NCBI GenBank assembly: GCA_017506865.1
Contig: JAFCMP010000001.1
Location: 1,860,001 to 1,924,000 of the forward strand
DNA from: Tribonema minus
Taxonomy: Eukaryota; Sar; Xanthophyceae; Tribonematales; Tribonemataceae
Length of the DNA: 64,000 nt
Direction: 5' to 3'
The notes below the pieces were generated by a model. It had not been told where the DNA came from, did not search any database, and saw only the letters and a list, made by a program, of their open reading frames with translations. Both the position numbers and the translations under genes were made by a program. Positions 1 to 12,200 of this stretch are shown here, piece after piece (position 1 is the first letter of the stretch; each line of letters opens with the position of its first letter).

Positions 1-249
1 CTGATTTGTGCAGCCCGCGCCAGGGCGCTGTCACGCACGGGCGGCGCCGTCATTCAGCGTGTTCCACTGCAGAGCCGCCGTGCTGTCCAGTGTGCCCGAC
101 GTCAATGCTGTTCGTGCGCCATGCCGCCTCCCCATTATATAGTGCACGCCGGCTCTTTGCACATAGTAGGAAACGCTGCACCGCTATAGCTGATGTGTCC
201 CGTGCGCGCGTCGTTCCGCAACTCTCGCTGCCATGCGCGTCCCCCCCAG

Positions 250-3200
250 GTCCCGTTCGCGACTCACACGGCGTGCACCATAGAGATGGTCAGCACGGAC
301 GTCGACTTTGACGTGGCCGTCATCGACGAGATACAGGTGAGCGCTGGCGCGTGACGCGCGCGAGTCACGAGCCATCAGGGCATGGTCATGAGTAGTACAC
401 AAGAGCACGGCTCCATTCTCTTGGGCCACAAAACGCTCTGACCGCGGGGATCAAATATGCACCATGACCACGGTTATTGGTAGAAGGCACTTGCGACTAA
501 CCATCCTTTGTCACCTAGAGCTCTACGATCTTTTGATTCGTTTCCATGCACCATGGCACTCTCGAATAAATTCAGCGGTTCTGTCTCCACGGACTCAAGC
601 GTTGTGAAAGCCCCCAATACCACGCAAGTTCCCGCGGTTTTTGGGTTCCCATAACTGATCGGTGGCGCCACGCAGCACAGCGCCGTCGACGCATCAAGAT
701 GTCAGCGTTCACGGTATCGAAGTCGTTGCAGTCTGCACCTACACCGGGCTCCTCGTATTGGTCGCAGTGACGTAGAAGCATAAAAGTCGATGCACCGCAT
801 CGCTGCGCGCGTGCGCCCACTCCGCGCCCCGTTCGTTCGCCTGACGACGGGCGGCGCCGATCGCGGCCCCCCGCGTGGATGCGCAAACTGCTTACGGTTA
901 GGGTTGGCAACACGCAGTGTGTTGAGGTTGATGATCTGCGTTGCGCACACATGCATGCCGTCTGCCTCTGCGCCAGGCGATGGGCAACGCTCAGAGCGGC
1001 TGGGCGTGGACGCACGCGCTGCTTGCAGTTGCAGCTACTTCCATGTTGTGTTGCAGTCGATAGACCTCATGGCTCACACGCCCCGCGCCCCCCCCCCCCC
1101 CCCCCCTTTCCTTCCTCGCAGATGATAGGCAACGCAGAGCGCGGCCCCGCGTGGACGCGCGCGCTGCTTGAAGTTGCAATCACTCCCAATCTTGTGTAAG
1201 AGTCGATAGCCCTCATCACACACGCGCATCCCCCCTTCCCCCCCCCACACACGCAGATGATAGGCAACGCGGAGCGCGGCCCCGCGTGGACGCGGGCGCT
1301 GCTGGGCCTGCGCGCGCGCGAGGTGCACGTGTGCGGCGGCATGGAGGGCGTCGACGTCGTGCGGCGCCTGTGCGCGCAGGTGAGCGCTGCTGCAGGACCT
1401 GAGTGCGGCCTCAGTTGTGTGCCGCGCATGCGCGCGCGGCGCGGCGCGCCGGTCATGTCAGAGAGGCCGCCCGCCGCCTGTGTGCTTAGAGCGCTGGGGG
1501 TCCGTTGCGCGCAGCGCGGCGCAGCGTCGCTGCGATGTGCACGCGCGTGTGAGCAACGGCACGGAGGGCACGCGCGCCCGCGCCGCCGCAGCGCTGCTGC
1601 GCCAGTGTAATACCTGTTGCCAGTGCACACTGCGACGCTGTGATGCCGGGCTGCACACGCAGTTGAGCACTGCCGGTGGACCACCTGCGCGCACGAGTAC
1701 AATCTCCGCCTCCGGCCATGCACCCTGCAAGCTTATCTGACGCTGCTATGAGCTTGAAGTTGGTGTTGTTGCCGCACGCCCGACGCTCTTCAACTTCAAG
1801 TTGTGACTCAGCGCCTGATTCAACGTGTGACTCACCGCGTGCCCGCCCGCCTCCGCTTCGCCCCCGCCGCCTCAGACCGGCGACCACTTTGAGCTCCATG
1901 AGTACGAGCGCAAGACGCCCCTGGCGGTGGCGCCGCGCAGCCTCGACGGCGACTACAGCAGGGTGCAGGTGTGTATGGGTATGCGCGTTGTGCATTGTGT
2001 GGCAGTGCTCAGATCAGTAGGCGGTTCTTAATGCGGTAGCAAAGGGCGCCGCGCAACCTCGACAACGACTACAGCAGGGTACAGGTATGTATGGGTATGG
2101 CGCGTTCTGTGGCAGTGCTCGGATGCGTCGGCTGTTGAGAATGCGACGATGGTCACACCAGCGTCGCCACACTGCAGATGCGCGGCCAAACAAGAGTGTT
2201 ATCACTCGACATGCAATAAACAACGGTGAGAGTAATCGTCATGTAAAGCGCGTTTTATGGAAGTACGCCTGACGTGCTTTGAAGCTACTGAATCTGCTCA
2301 CATCAAGCAGGAAGTGTCCTTGATTCAGCACCAGTGAAAGCGCCTTGATACCTGAGAAGCGTCAGTATACTTCAAAATACACGACTGACGCTCCGAGCAG
2401 CGCGTCAGCGATGTCCATTGCTCAGGCGTGTCAGTACTTTTGAAACATGCAGCAGGAGCTCCCATCTGCATGTCAAATGCATGTCAGATATGTTCAATCG
2501 TTCAGGCGTGTCAGCATTGAGGGGGACCAGCCACACTGCTGCAGCGCATCGCTGCTCGATCTGTGTAATTCCAACTTCTGCTTATGCACGTCGCTGCGGC
2601 CTTGGCAGCGCCGGCGGCACACGGCCGCACTGCCGCCCGTGGACCGCACGCTGCCGTCTCCACCACCTCTTGCAGCCAGAAATGCGTTGTGCGCAATTGG
2701 CAGGCCACAAAGCTGCAAGCGGCGTGCGCGCATGCGCGTCGCGCTGCGGCGGCGTCAGCGCCGCTCACGCAGCCTGCTGCCGAGCGCGCCCGGCTTTGAT
2801 ATATACCCCTAAAGCTGCTCTCATACTTACCTACCCCCCTCCGTCTGCGCGCGCATCGCTCAGCCCGGCGACTGCGTGGTCGCCTTCAGCAAGGACGACA
2901 TCTTTGCGATACGGCGACGCATCGAGGAGACGACGAGCCTGCGCTGCTGCGTCGTGTTCGGCGCGCTGCCGTCGGAGACGCGCTCACAGCAGGCGCGCCT
3001 CTTCAACGACGACGACACGGGGTGAGTGCGCGGAGCGTCGCCGCTCGAAGTACTGGATGATGCAACTTCATCATGCACGATGTCAGTGTCGAGGGCCTGT
3101 GGGCCTGCGCCCGCAACGGAGCGCTGCTGGCACGCTCTCAATGCCAAAGAACATAGGGCAATCCCCCCCCCGCACGTCTAGTTGGGGTGCGGGTGCGTCG

Positions 3201-6200
3201 CCAGCTTCAATGTTACGCTCTCTGGCGGCAGCGGCGCGGTGCGGAGTGTCGCTGCTGGAGGTACTTTGCACAGCAGTGTATGGCGGCGTTTCAGCTGGCA
3301 CGGGGAGAGGCGCTGCATGACGATGCTGTGTAACAGATTGTTGAGCTGTCTCTGATTTTACGACAAGATGTGGACCTGTAGTAGTGGGTGGCAGCGAGGA
3401 TGATTGACACGCACCTTGTGCACATGGGACTTTGCGATGCACACCGCTGCCGCGAAACAGCTCGTGCAGCTCGCGATGGCTGACCATGTCCGAGCCATCG
3501 CGTGTCGCTGCCAGGCCCCGTGCGCACATGTGCCGACGTCAGCTGAAGTCGATACAGCGCCAGTGCGGAGTGTCACTGGCATTCAACGTTAACGCATGTT
3601 GCTGAGCCATGTGATGTGATGTCTCAATCTTCTGCACCTGTCGCTAAACACTGCTCGCGCGCAATGGGCACGCGCCTCTTCAATGTTGAAGATTTGACGT
3701 GACCTTCAGCACATAGACTCTCAGGGTGGCATATGATCGAAAGCGTTGCGTCACTGTCTGAATCGGAGTTAAAGCATCAGTGCACGCAACGCTGGCAGCC
3801 TGAGGCCTGGCTGCCGTATTCACATCTCATCATTACTTCACAGGAAGGGAGCATCAGCTCTTGCAGTCTTCTTTGTTGTGCAAAGTACATCGAGCCGGAT
3901 TTTTACACAGTGCAGCAGAAAAGCACAGCCGCAGAGGTAGCCTGGCGCCGCGCGCTGGCATCAACGCAAGTGCGCAGCGCTCACATCTCCGCGCACACAT
4001 TCAGTTGTGCGCACGCAGAGAGTGACTCTTGTCGCGTGCACCGCCAAGCACTGAACTTTGCAGTACAAACCTCAAGTGAACATCACAAGTGAAGTTTCAA
4101 CTCTGGGAGCCTCAACTCTGCCGTTCTGCACGCGCGTCGCAGGTACGACGTGCTGGTGGCGAGCGACGCCATCGGCATGGGGCTCAACCTCAACATCCGC
4201 CGCATCATCTTCCACACCGTCATCAAGGTGTGTCACAGCGCTGCGCTCGTCGCAGCCACCGCCGCCGCGTTGCTAAGATGTGTGTGCTGCGCGCTGCGCA
4301 CTATGACGGGTACTGCGTTCTCCGTGCACACACATCTGGCACCACTAGCTCGTACTGCAACGCTTCTGAGTCGCGAAACATGACATGACCGTTGGCCGTC
4401 CCTGTGGGCGCCGCGAGCGCGCTGTGACCCTGACTCCGACCCTGATCCACCACGGGTCTGAGTCACTAGCCTTGCATATGACTGCGTCAGTTCGGGCGAA
4501 CAGGCGCCAATGCTCGACGTACGCAGCTCGCATCCGATGGCGCGTCTGGGGCGGCACTGGTGCTTCGATTGACAGGTGTGCTGGCCGCTGCGTTGCGCGA
4601 TACATGCGAAGCGCGAGCGCGTCTCGGCGCCTGCCAGTGAGGGTGTGCAGGCGATGCCATGCGTTTGAGCTGCTCTGTCATGCTGGCATTGCGTGAAGGC
4701 AGCGTTTTAAGAGCCTAGGGTTTATACTTCGAAGTATCAAAACTTAAATGTAGGGTTTGGCCCAGTCGCCAGAAGCCGCCGTGCGCTGGGCTCCCATTCT
4801 GTGCTGATATGGTATGGTAATCAGAAGTGGAAGTTTAATCTCTTGACCTTATATTTGAAGTTGGTATGCCTCTTCACTCTGTGGAGACACATCCGCTTTC
4901 CTGCACCGCGACGACAGCACTCGCTCGCCACTTCAACGCAGATTGCCACCAATATGTTAGGTGACCTTTGTCCTACTGTAGCTGCTGCCCGCTGCGTGTC
5001 CTTTGCGCCTCGCAACGGCACTGACGCCGCTCTCCGCTGCTCGCTGCAATGTGTGACGCTCCGCCCCGCTGCGGCGCGCAGCGCGGCGCGCGCGGCACGG
5101 CGCGCGTCATCGAGCCCACCCTCCTCAAGCAAATCGCGGGGCGCGCGGGCAGGATGAGCAGCAAGTGGGACACGGGCGAGGTGAGCACTGCTGTCGCTGC
5201 CAGGGTTGAAGAAACGCTAACTTCAACCCTTGTTAGGGTTAGGCATGCAGCGCCGTACGCCATACTTTGAATGAGTGCTGCCGTCGCTGCGAGGGTCAAC
5301 AAGTCTTAATTCTGTCCCTGGGGGTCAGGCGTGCCATGCCGTAAACCGGACTTCAAGCCGAGCATTGGCACTCTGTCTGAAGCATGCGCTTAGCTCGAGA
5401 CGCCAGAGAGTCAAAGACAAGGTTTCATGCCCCGTCGGACTGCAAGGTTTGGTCTAGACTACCAGTTTGGTACACGAGATATTACCTACAGAATTGCACA
5501 GCGCACGGAACTGTGCCAGCCGATTTGCTTGCGCCACCAAGCTGCGCGCTCAAGTCGTGCGTGACATGCGATGGCGCATGCCGTCACGCAGCGCTCAACA
5601 ACGTGTCACCTCCCCCAGCGACATGAATGGCAATGGCCACTTGCTTTCAAGCGTGTCGATGCAAGTATTGCGCATCAGTGCTCGGCATGAGGGGTATTGT
5701 CAGGCTCTCACAAACTCTTTGAGTCAGCAGCTATAGCAGCTCTGCTGCTGCGAGTCGGCAGCTGAGGGGACGCGCGTTGCCCTACACCATGTCCTAGTAC
5801 AGCGCTGCACATTACAGCGTTCATAGAGCACGGCATGCGCCTATGTATACTCGATACAGCAATAATTTTGAATTATATCATCATCGCATTGTGACTCAAG
5901 TTGCCGCCGCCGCCGCTGCTGGCGCTGCTGCTGCTGCCCGCGCAGGTGACGGCGTTTACGGAGGACGACATGCGCTACATCCGCGAGACCATGGTGACGC
6001 CGCTCGAGCCGCTCAAGACGGCGGGCATCTTCCCCGCGCTGGAGCACGTCAACGCGTTCGTGCACGTGCTCGGCGACGTCAAGCAAGGTCGGTGACGCCC
6101 CGCTGCCGGCGCGCAGCCAGCAATGCTCAGCATGTCACTACAGTCGAGCTGCCGTCGCTGCATGGACAGGGAGGGGCCTTGGGGCGCCGAGCGCGGTCGG

Positions 6201-9200
6201 CGCGCTGCTGCGGCGCCCCGCGCGCGCATGTGTATACACGTCGTGAAAGCATCTAAAGAATTGTACGACTCAGACTCACGACAGGGCGCCTGCATCTTCA
6301 AGCAGCAGCACTCAGTCGCCATGACTGTCGTGTAACTGCCGCTGCATTCGGTCTTTCAGAGGGTTGGCAAACATGTCATTCTACGCTGACCCTTAGGCTG
6401 ACTAGGTCCGCGCTGCTGCTGCTGCCGCTGCTGCTGCTGATCCACGCAGCCTTCGCGCAAACCGTGCCCGCCGCGGCCACTCCCGGCAGCAGCAGCAGCA
6501 GCGCTCCCGCGCCCTCTGCCATGACCGACTCAGCAGCGGAGTCGGAGTCGAGCGATGAGGAGCGCAGCGCCACTGTCACAACCGCAACTTCAACAGAAGC
6601 TGCGCAGGCTGCTGCCACGGCTCAGGCAGCGCCGAGCATTGCCACCGCTGGGAAGGGCATGGCAGTGCTGGCCCCGGGGGTGCCGCTGGGCCAGGTCAGT
6701 CATAACGGGTGTACTGTACAGGGGGAGGGGGTGGGGGGGTGGGGGCGGGGGTCCAGGCAGAGGGGTATGTGTCCATGGAGGTGGAGCCGTTGTAGAGCAG
6801 GGGGGGGCGTCTGGGTGACACAATGGTATGCACGGGCCTACACTGCAGTCCTTCAACACCTGACGCGCGGACCGTGTGGGCCTTCGTAGGCTGAGCACTA
6901 CCCCTAAGGCTTGGGGGATCTGATCCTCCATGCGTCCAAACCTCGCAAACGGTAATAACCTCGGAGACATGCAAGCACACTCGAACACTTGTGCGTGCGC
7001 ATTTGCGTGCGCTCGCTGGTAGGCGCGTGGCCAGCTGGGGGGGGTGCACTCGCTGACTCCACATGTACACTGGTGTACTGCTGATGTACCGCTGAGCGCT
7101 GCCCCCTGGCTACATCCCCCCCAGGTCTTCGACAAGCTCGTGGAGCACTCTACAGTGGAGCAGAACCTGTTCTTCATGGGGTACTACAAGCAGCTGCGGT
7201 CCATCGCCGACACGGTCAGCGAGCAGCACGGGCTGTCGCTTGAAGACTGCTATAACCTGTCCATGGTGAGTGGAGCGTCGCTGGAACGCGCGCACTTCAG
7301 TGTTGTAGTTTGTTTTCGAGGTCACAGCTTGGCGTGAGCAGCATGGACTGTCTCTGGAGGGTTGCCGTAGTGTGTCCACGGTGAGTCCATGACTCGAACG
7401 TGCACAACTTCAAGTTGAAGAGTGAATGGACGGTGCCGTGTCGCAGTGCGCGCAACGCGTCTGCGTGCCCACGGGGCGGCGCGGTGCGTCAAAATATGCC
7501 AGCGAGCGTTGTGAAGCACGCATATGCTGATCTTCGCGTTCATAGACGAATGAATGTGCTGCTTTCTGCATTATCAAAGCTAAGAACACTTTGATTTCTT
7601 GAGGCAAAGTGGGAACGACACATTGGCATTGGCCATGCACTCTTGGTCACGCATTGATTGAGAAACCCTCATGTATATGTACTTTGTTACCAGCTACATA
7701 TACGTGAATGGTGGTCTCACGCTTGACACCAACCATCTGGGCCTTTTGCGCCCTGCGCGAATCAAAAGATCTGGGGTTCCTCCCCTGAGCGAACTGAAAC
7801 AGAGAACAACAGCACGCGCACGTGCTGCCCGCCCGTAGCACCCATTCTTTCAAACGTTAATAAAAAGCCGCACACACCTTGCGCGCTGCTCAGTAATGTG
7901 ATACTGTATCTGGAGAGAACAGCACAAAACGACTGGGGTGCGTCGGAATTGCAGAAATTTTGGATGTGCACTCACCGACAGGTGCCAGCGCAGAGTCGCG
8001 GGCGAAGCTGTCTCTCGTACATGGCGCAGTGCTGCGGGCACGCGCGATGGCAGACGCAGGCGCAGTCACCGGGCGCGGAAGCGCAGGAGAGAGCGTTGCA
8101 ACTGACTGCGAGCTGCGCGCGGGCAGTGTCGATGATCGTGCTGGCAAGAGAGCCAGAGTCAGTGGCAACGGCGCAGCAGTCGCTCCGTGCAGCAGTGACA
8201 GCGGCGGCGGGGGGCGTCAGTTGGAGGCGTCGGACAGATGAGCACTGCTGTTGCACGTAATGCCAACCGACCAGCCTCCAACTGATGCCCCCGCCGCGGC
8301 CGCATGTGCGCGCCCAGGTGTCGTCGATACGACACATCTCGGTGCCTGTACGACACTTCGCTTCACGCGCCCGGGTGTTGTCGATGCAACGCATGGCGGT
8401 ACCTGTACGACACATCACCTTGTACAGAAACCAGGATGCGTTGTATCGACGACACCTGGGCGCACACGTGGAGCGACTGGTACGCCGTCGCCACTGTCCC
8501 TGGCTTTCTTGCCAACATGCTCATCGACACTGTGAGCTCAGCCCACCAATCCTTGTTGCGGCGTTTTGATCTGCGCTTTCGCGCCCTACGGCTGCGCCTT
8601 CGTTTGCCAGCGTGCGTGCTCGTAGCAGCGCAGTACGCGAAGTACAGCTTCGCCCACGGCTCTGCGCTGGCACCTGTGGGTGAGTGTGCATCCACGATAG
8701 GTACCTGCACACCCAACGCACCCCGTTTTTTCTTGCTGCGCTGTCCGGGAACAGGCGGAAAATGCTGAGTACGTAAGGTTTGCGCCAGTTGGAATGTTAT
8801 TTTGGGCAAGCATGTGTGTACTTGTTGTCTGCCCCGCGTGAAATTGCACTGAAATGACAGGGAAACCCGCGATCCTGCGCGCCCTTCGCCGACAGACCCC
8901 CCCCCCCCCCTGAACACCAGCAACAGGGAGTGCCACACTCGTCGCACCGCGCGATCGTACAAGAAACATCATTTGCGCACTGACACCCTTGTGCGCCTCC
9001 GCCTCTTCTCACCCGGCCCCAGCGAAACATCGTCTGCGCAATGACACTCGTGTTCCTCATCCAGCCCCAGCAAAACATCACTGACACTCGCCCACCCTCT
9101 TCCAGCAACAGGATCGTCACTGTCCTCGTCGCGCCGCGCGGTTGTAGACAAAACGCCACTTGAGCACTGACACACTTGTGCACCTTTGGTTCTTTCTCGT

Positions 9201-12200
9201 CAGGCCCCCGTGAACACGAGCGACGAGATCGTCCTCGCGGCGCTGCGGTCGTACGTGGCGGCGTACGCGGCGCGGCGCCCCGCGCCGCTCAACGTCTTCC
9301 TGCCCGCGCCGGGCGCGGCGCCGCGCACGCTCGCCGGCATCAACGAGCTGTGCAGCAAGCACCAGGTGAGTTGGGCGTCCGAGCTCATGAGCGTTTGCCA
9401 GTGTTCTGCAGGGGCACGGGGGGGGGGGGGGGGAGGGGGAGATTTGGCAGTTCGGTCAGCTGCGAGGAAGGGGTGCGGTGCGTTGCCGAGCGCCGCGCCG
9501 CACGCTCGCCGGCATCAACGAGCTGTGCAGCAAGCACCAGGTGAGCGCGCACGAGTCGAGCATCCAAGCTCGTGAGTACATGGTGGCGTATTGGCAGTCC
9601 GGTCTGCAGTGGGAAGGGTGCGTGCGGTGAGTTGTGTACGCCACGCGCAGCACGGTCGTCGGCATCAACGAGCTGTGCAGCAAGCACCAGGTCAGCACGC
9701 ACGAGGCGGGCGTCCGAGCGTGCAGCAAGCACCAGGGTGAGCACGCACGAGTCGAGCATCCGAGCTCTTGGGTACACATTGGGGGGGAGGGGGGGGGGGG
9801 GGGCAGTCCGGTCTGCGGTGGCGAAGGGACGCAGTGCGCTGTTTAAGCCACGCGCAGAATGCTCGTCGGCATTGATGGGCTGTGCAGCAAGCACCATGCG
9901 ACAGTGCGCACAGTGGGCGCCCACTGTGTACATTGGAGTACCTGGTGCATCGTTCATCGTACCGCCGTTGCTTCCTCGCCGCCTCACGTGCTCGCTGTCC
10001 ATAGCGTGGGCGGCGTTGTGCTGAGTGTGTTTGCCACCCGCCAAAGGCGCTGCCGGTGCCACTGCACGGCGCAACGAGCTTCGGCGCAGGATGACTGTTG
10101 CTTTCTTACATGTTCTGTGATCAGTTGCGACGCATTCGAACGACAAGCCCTGCGACTCTGATCAACGCGTCCTCAGCCGCCGCGACCAGTTCTCGCACGC
10201 AGGTGGCACCTGTGGCGGTACGAAAAACATGCCTCAAGGGAGCGCTTCGTGTCGGTTCATGCAGCGGCTGACGCCGTCCTCCCCTCTGTGTCGGCGCGTG
10301 CGCTCTCACTGGCCGCTGCCGTGAAGCGCGAAGGCAGTGCTCGCCACATGCCGTTTTTTTTTCTCTCTCCAGTCTGGTTTCGTCCGTTTCTTGCACGAAA
10401 AGCTCGCAAGGGAGCGCTTCGCGGCGGTTTGTGCAGCGACTGACGCCGCCTGTCCCTGCCCCTCGATGCGTGCGTCTTGGCCCTGTCTTTCACGTCTGCC
10501 AGCCTATCATTTGGGGCTTCGCAATGCAGCCGTGCTGCGCAGCGGCCGAATGCCACTCTTTTGAGTCCCTCTAGCCATTTCGCACCAGTCTACTGCACAA
10601 AGAGCTCGCAACGAACGCGTGCCTTGCGGCGATTTATGCAGCTACTAACGCCGCCTGTCTCTGCCTCTCGGCGCGTGCGTCTCGGCCCCGTTTTCTAGGC
10701 GCTGGACCTGTACCTGTGGCTCGCCAACCGCTTCCCGGAATGCTTCAAGGAGCGCAAGCTCGCGGAGGCGCAGGTATGTAGGTATAGGTATTAGGCGTCC
10801 CGTCCTTTAATCCATCGGCGACACCTAAAGTTCTACTGTTGAGTAGTGCGGCGCTTGACATGCAGCAGGGGTCCTGTCATTTAACTCATAAAATGTAATA
10901 AGAACGCACGACTTTTAGTGGCTGCGCTGGCATGCAGCGACTCATCATACGCTGCGTCTGCTGGCCGCGGGCTTGTTGTCGCGGGGCGCAAGCCAGTGGA
11001 GGCGCAGGGGCGTGGGTGCGCCGCGTCGTCACGGTTGACGTAGTCGGGGTTCTACTGCAAGTGCTGTCAGACGCGCATCACCTCCTGCAACCACTGTATT
11101 GCTGATCAGGTGCGAAGGCCGCGCACTCAGGCGTGTTTGTACCTTGCAACTTCGAGTACGATAATTGGGCATCAGCGACGACGGTCACCTGCAGCACTGC
11201 TGCGTGCTGCGATTCGCGTGTGCGACGTTGCAGCAGTTGCGCGTAGAGCTACGCTTACGTACTGCGGTTCAGGAACATTGTGGCGTTCTGTCCTCATTGG
11301 TCCTGCCCTTCTGCCCTCCAACGTGCTGAAATAACCGACAGCTGTAGGCAAAAATCTCACCGCTGACAGCGGTCAAACGTTGTTCAAGAGAGTCAACGGT
11401 CGCTTCTGAAGCTTGTCAGCGTCGATGCAACCCATCTGTTGCGTCACATGCATTCCTCGTAGGCGAGGGACCCTTCAGGACGCGAGGCTTCTTAGGTATT
11501 TCGGTGCGCGCGATTCTCCACACCACCGGTGCATCTGGGCGTGCTGATTTTTGCGGTCTCTGTTGAAATTTGTCAGCGTGATGCAGCCCAACTGTTGTGT
11601 CACATGCATTCCTCTTACTTCCGTATCATCACCAGCATCTTGTGCCCCGTCTCCTTGCCTGTTGTGTGCATCTGCAGCGTGGCTACGCTCAGCAGCTGAT
11701 AACGACGGCGCTCCTGAGCACCGTCAAAGCAGCGGGCAACGACAAGGACGGGTGAGCACTGCTTCAGTAATCATATACTTCTAACCCTAACCCTAACCCT
11801 AACCCTAAGGTGAGCACTGCTTCAGTAATCATATACTTCTAACCCTAACCCTAACCCTAACCCTAACCCCGAAGTACTTCGTGCAACAAACTTTTCCTGA
11901 TGCTCAGTCAGCTGTGGCTTCAGGCATTGTCGACGCAATCGCAGGCATCTCAATACCTGTACGACAGTACATACCGGCACCTGCGGGACAGTGACGTACA
12001 GGTACAATACAGCGTTGTACCGGTAACGAGATGCGTTGCATGGGCAGCACCTGAGCGCACGTCACCTGCCAATCAAATGCTTCAGATGGAAGGCTGCTTC
12101 CTACGCCGCAGGTGCACCTACTTGTAGCAATGTACTTTTTATTAATTCTCGCTCAGGGCGGGAAAAAGCCCAGATTGAATGGCATCCAACTTGAAGCTTG

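Noticed and set aside
9318..10700. CRISPR-like array impression from regularly spaced repeats
   Set aside because: Units are copies of a eukaryotic exon end with splice donors, decaying and without uniform spacers.
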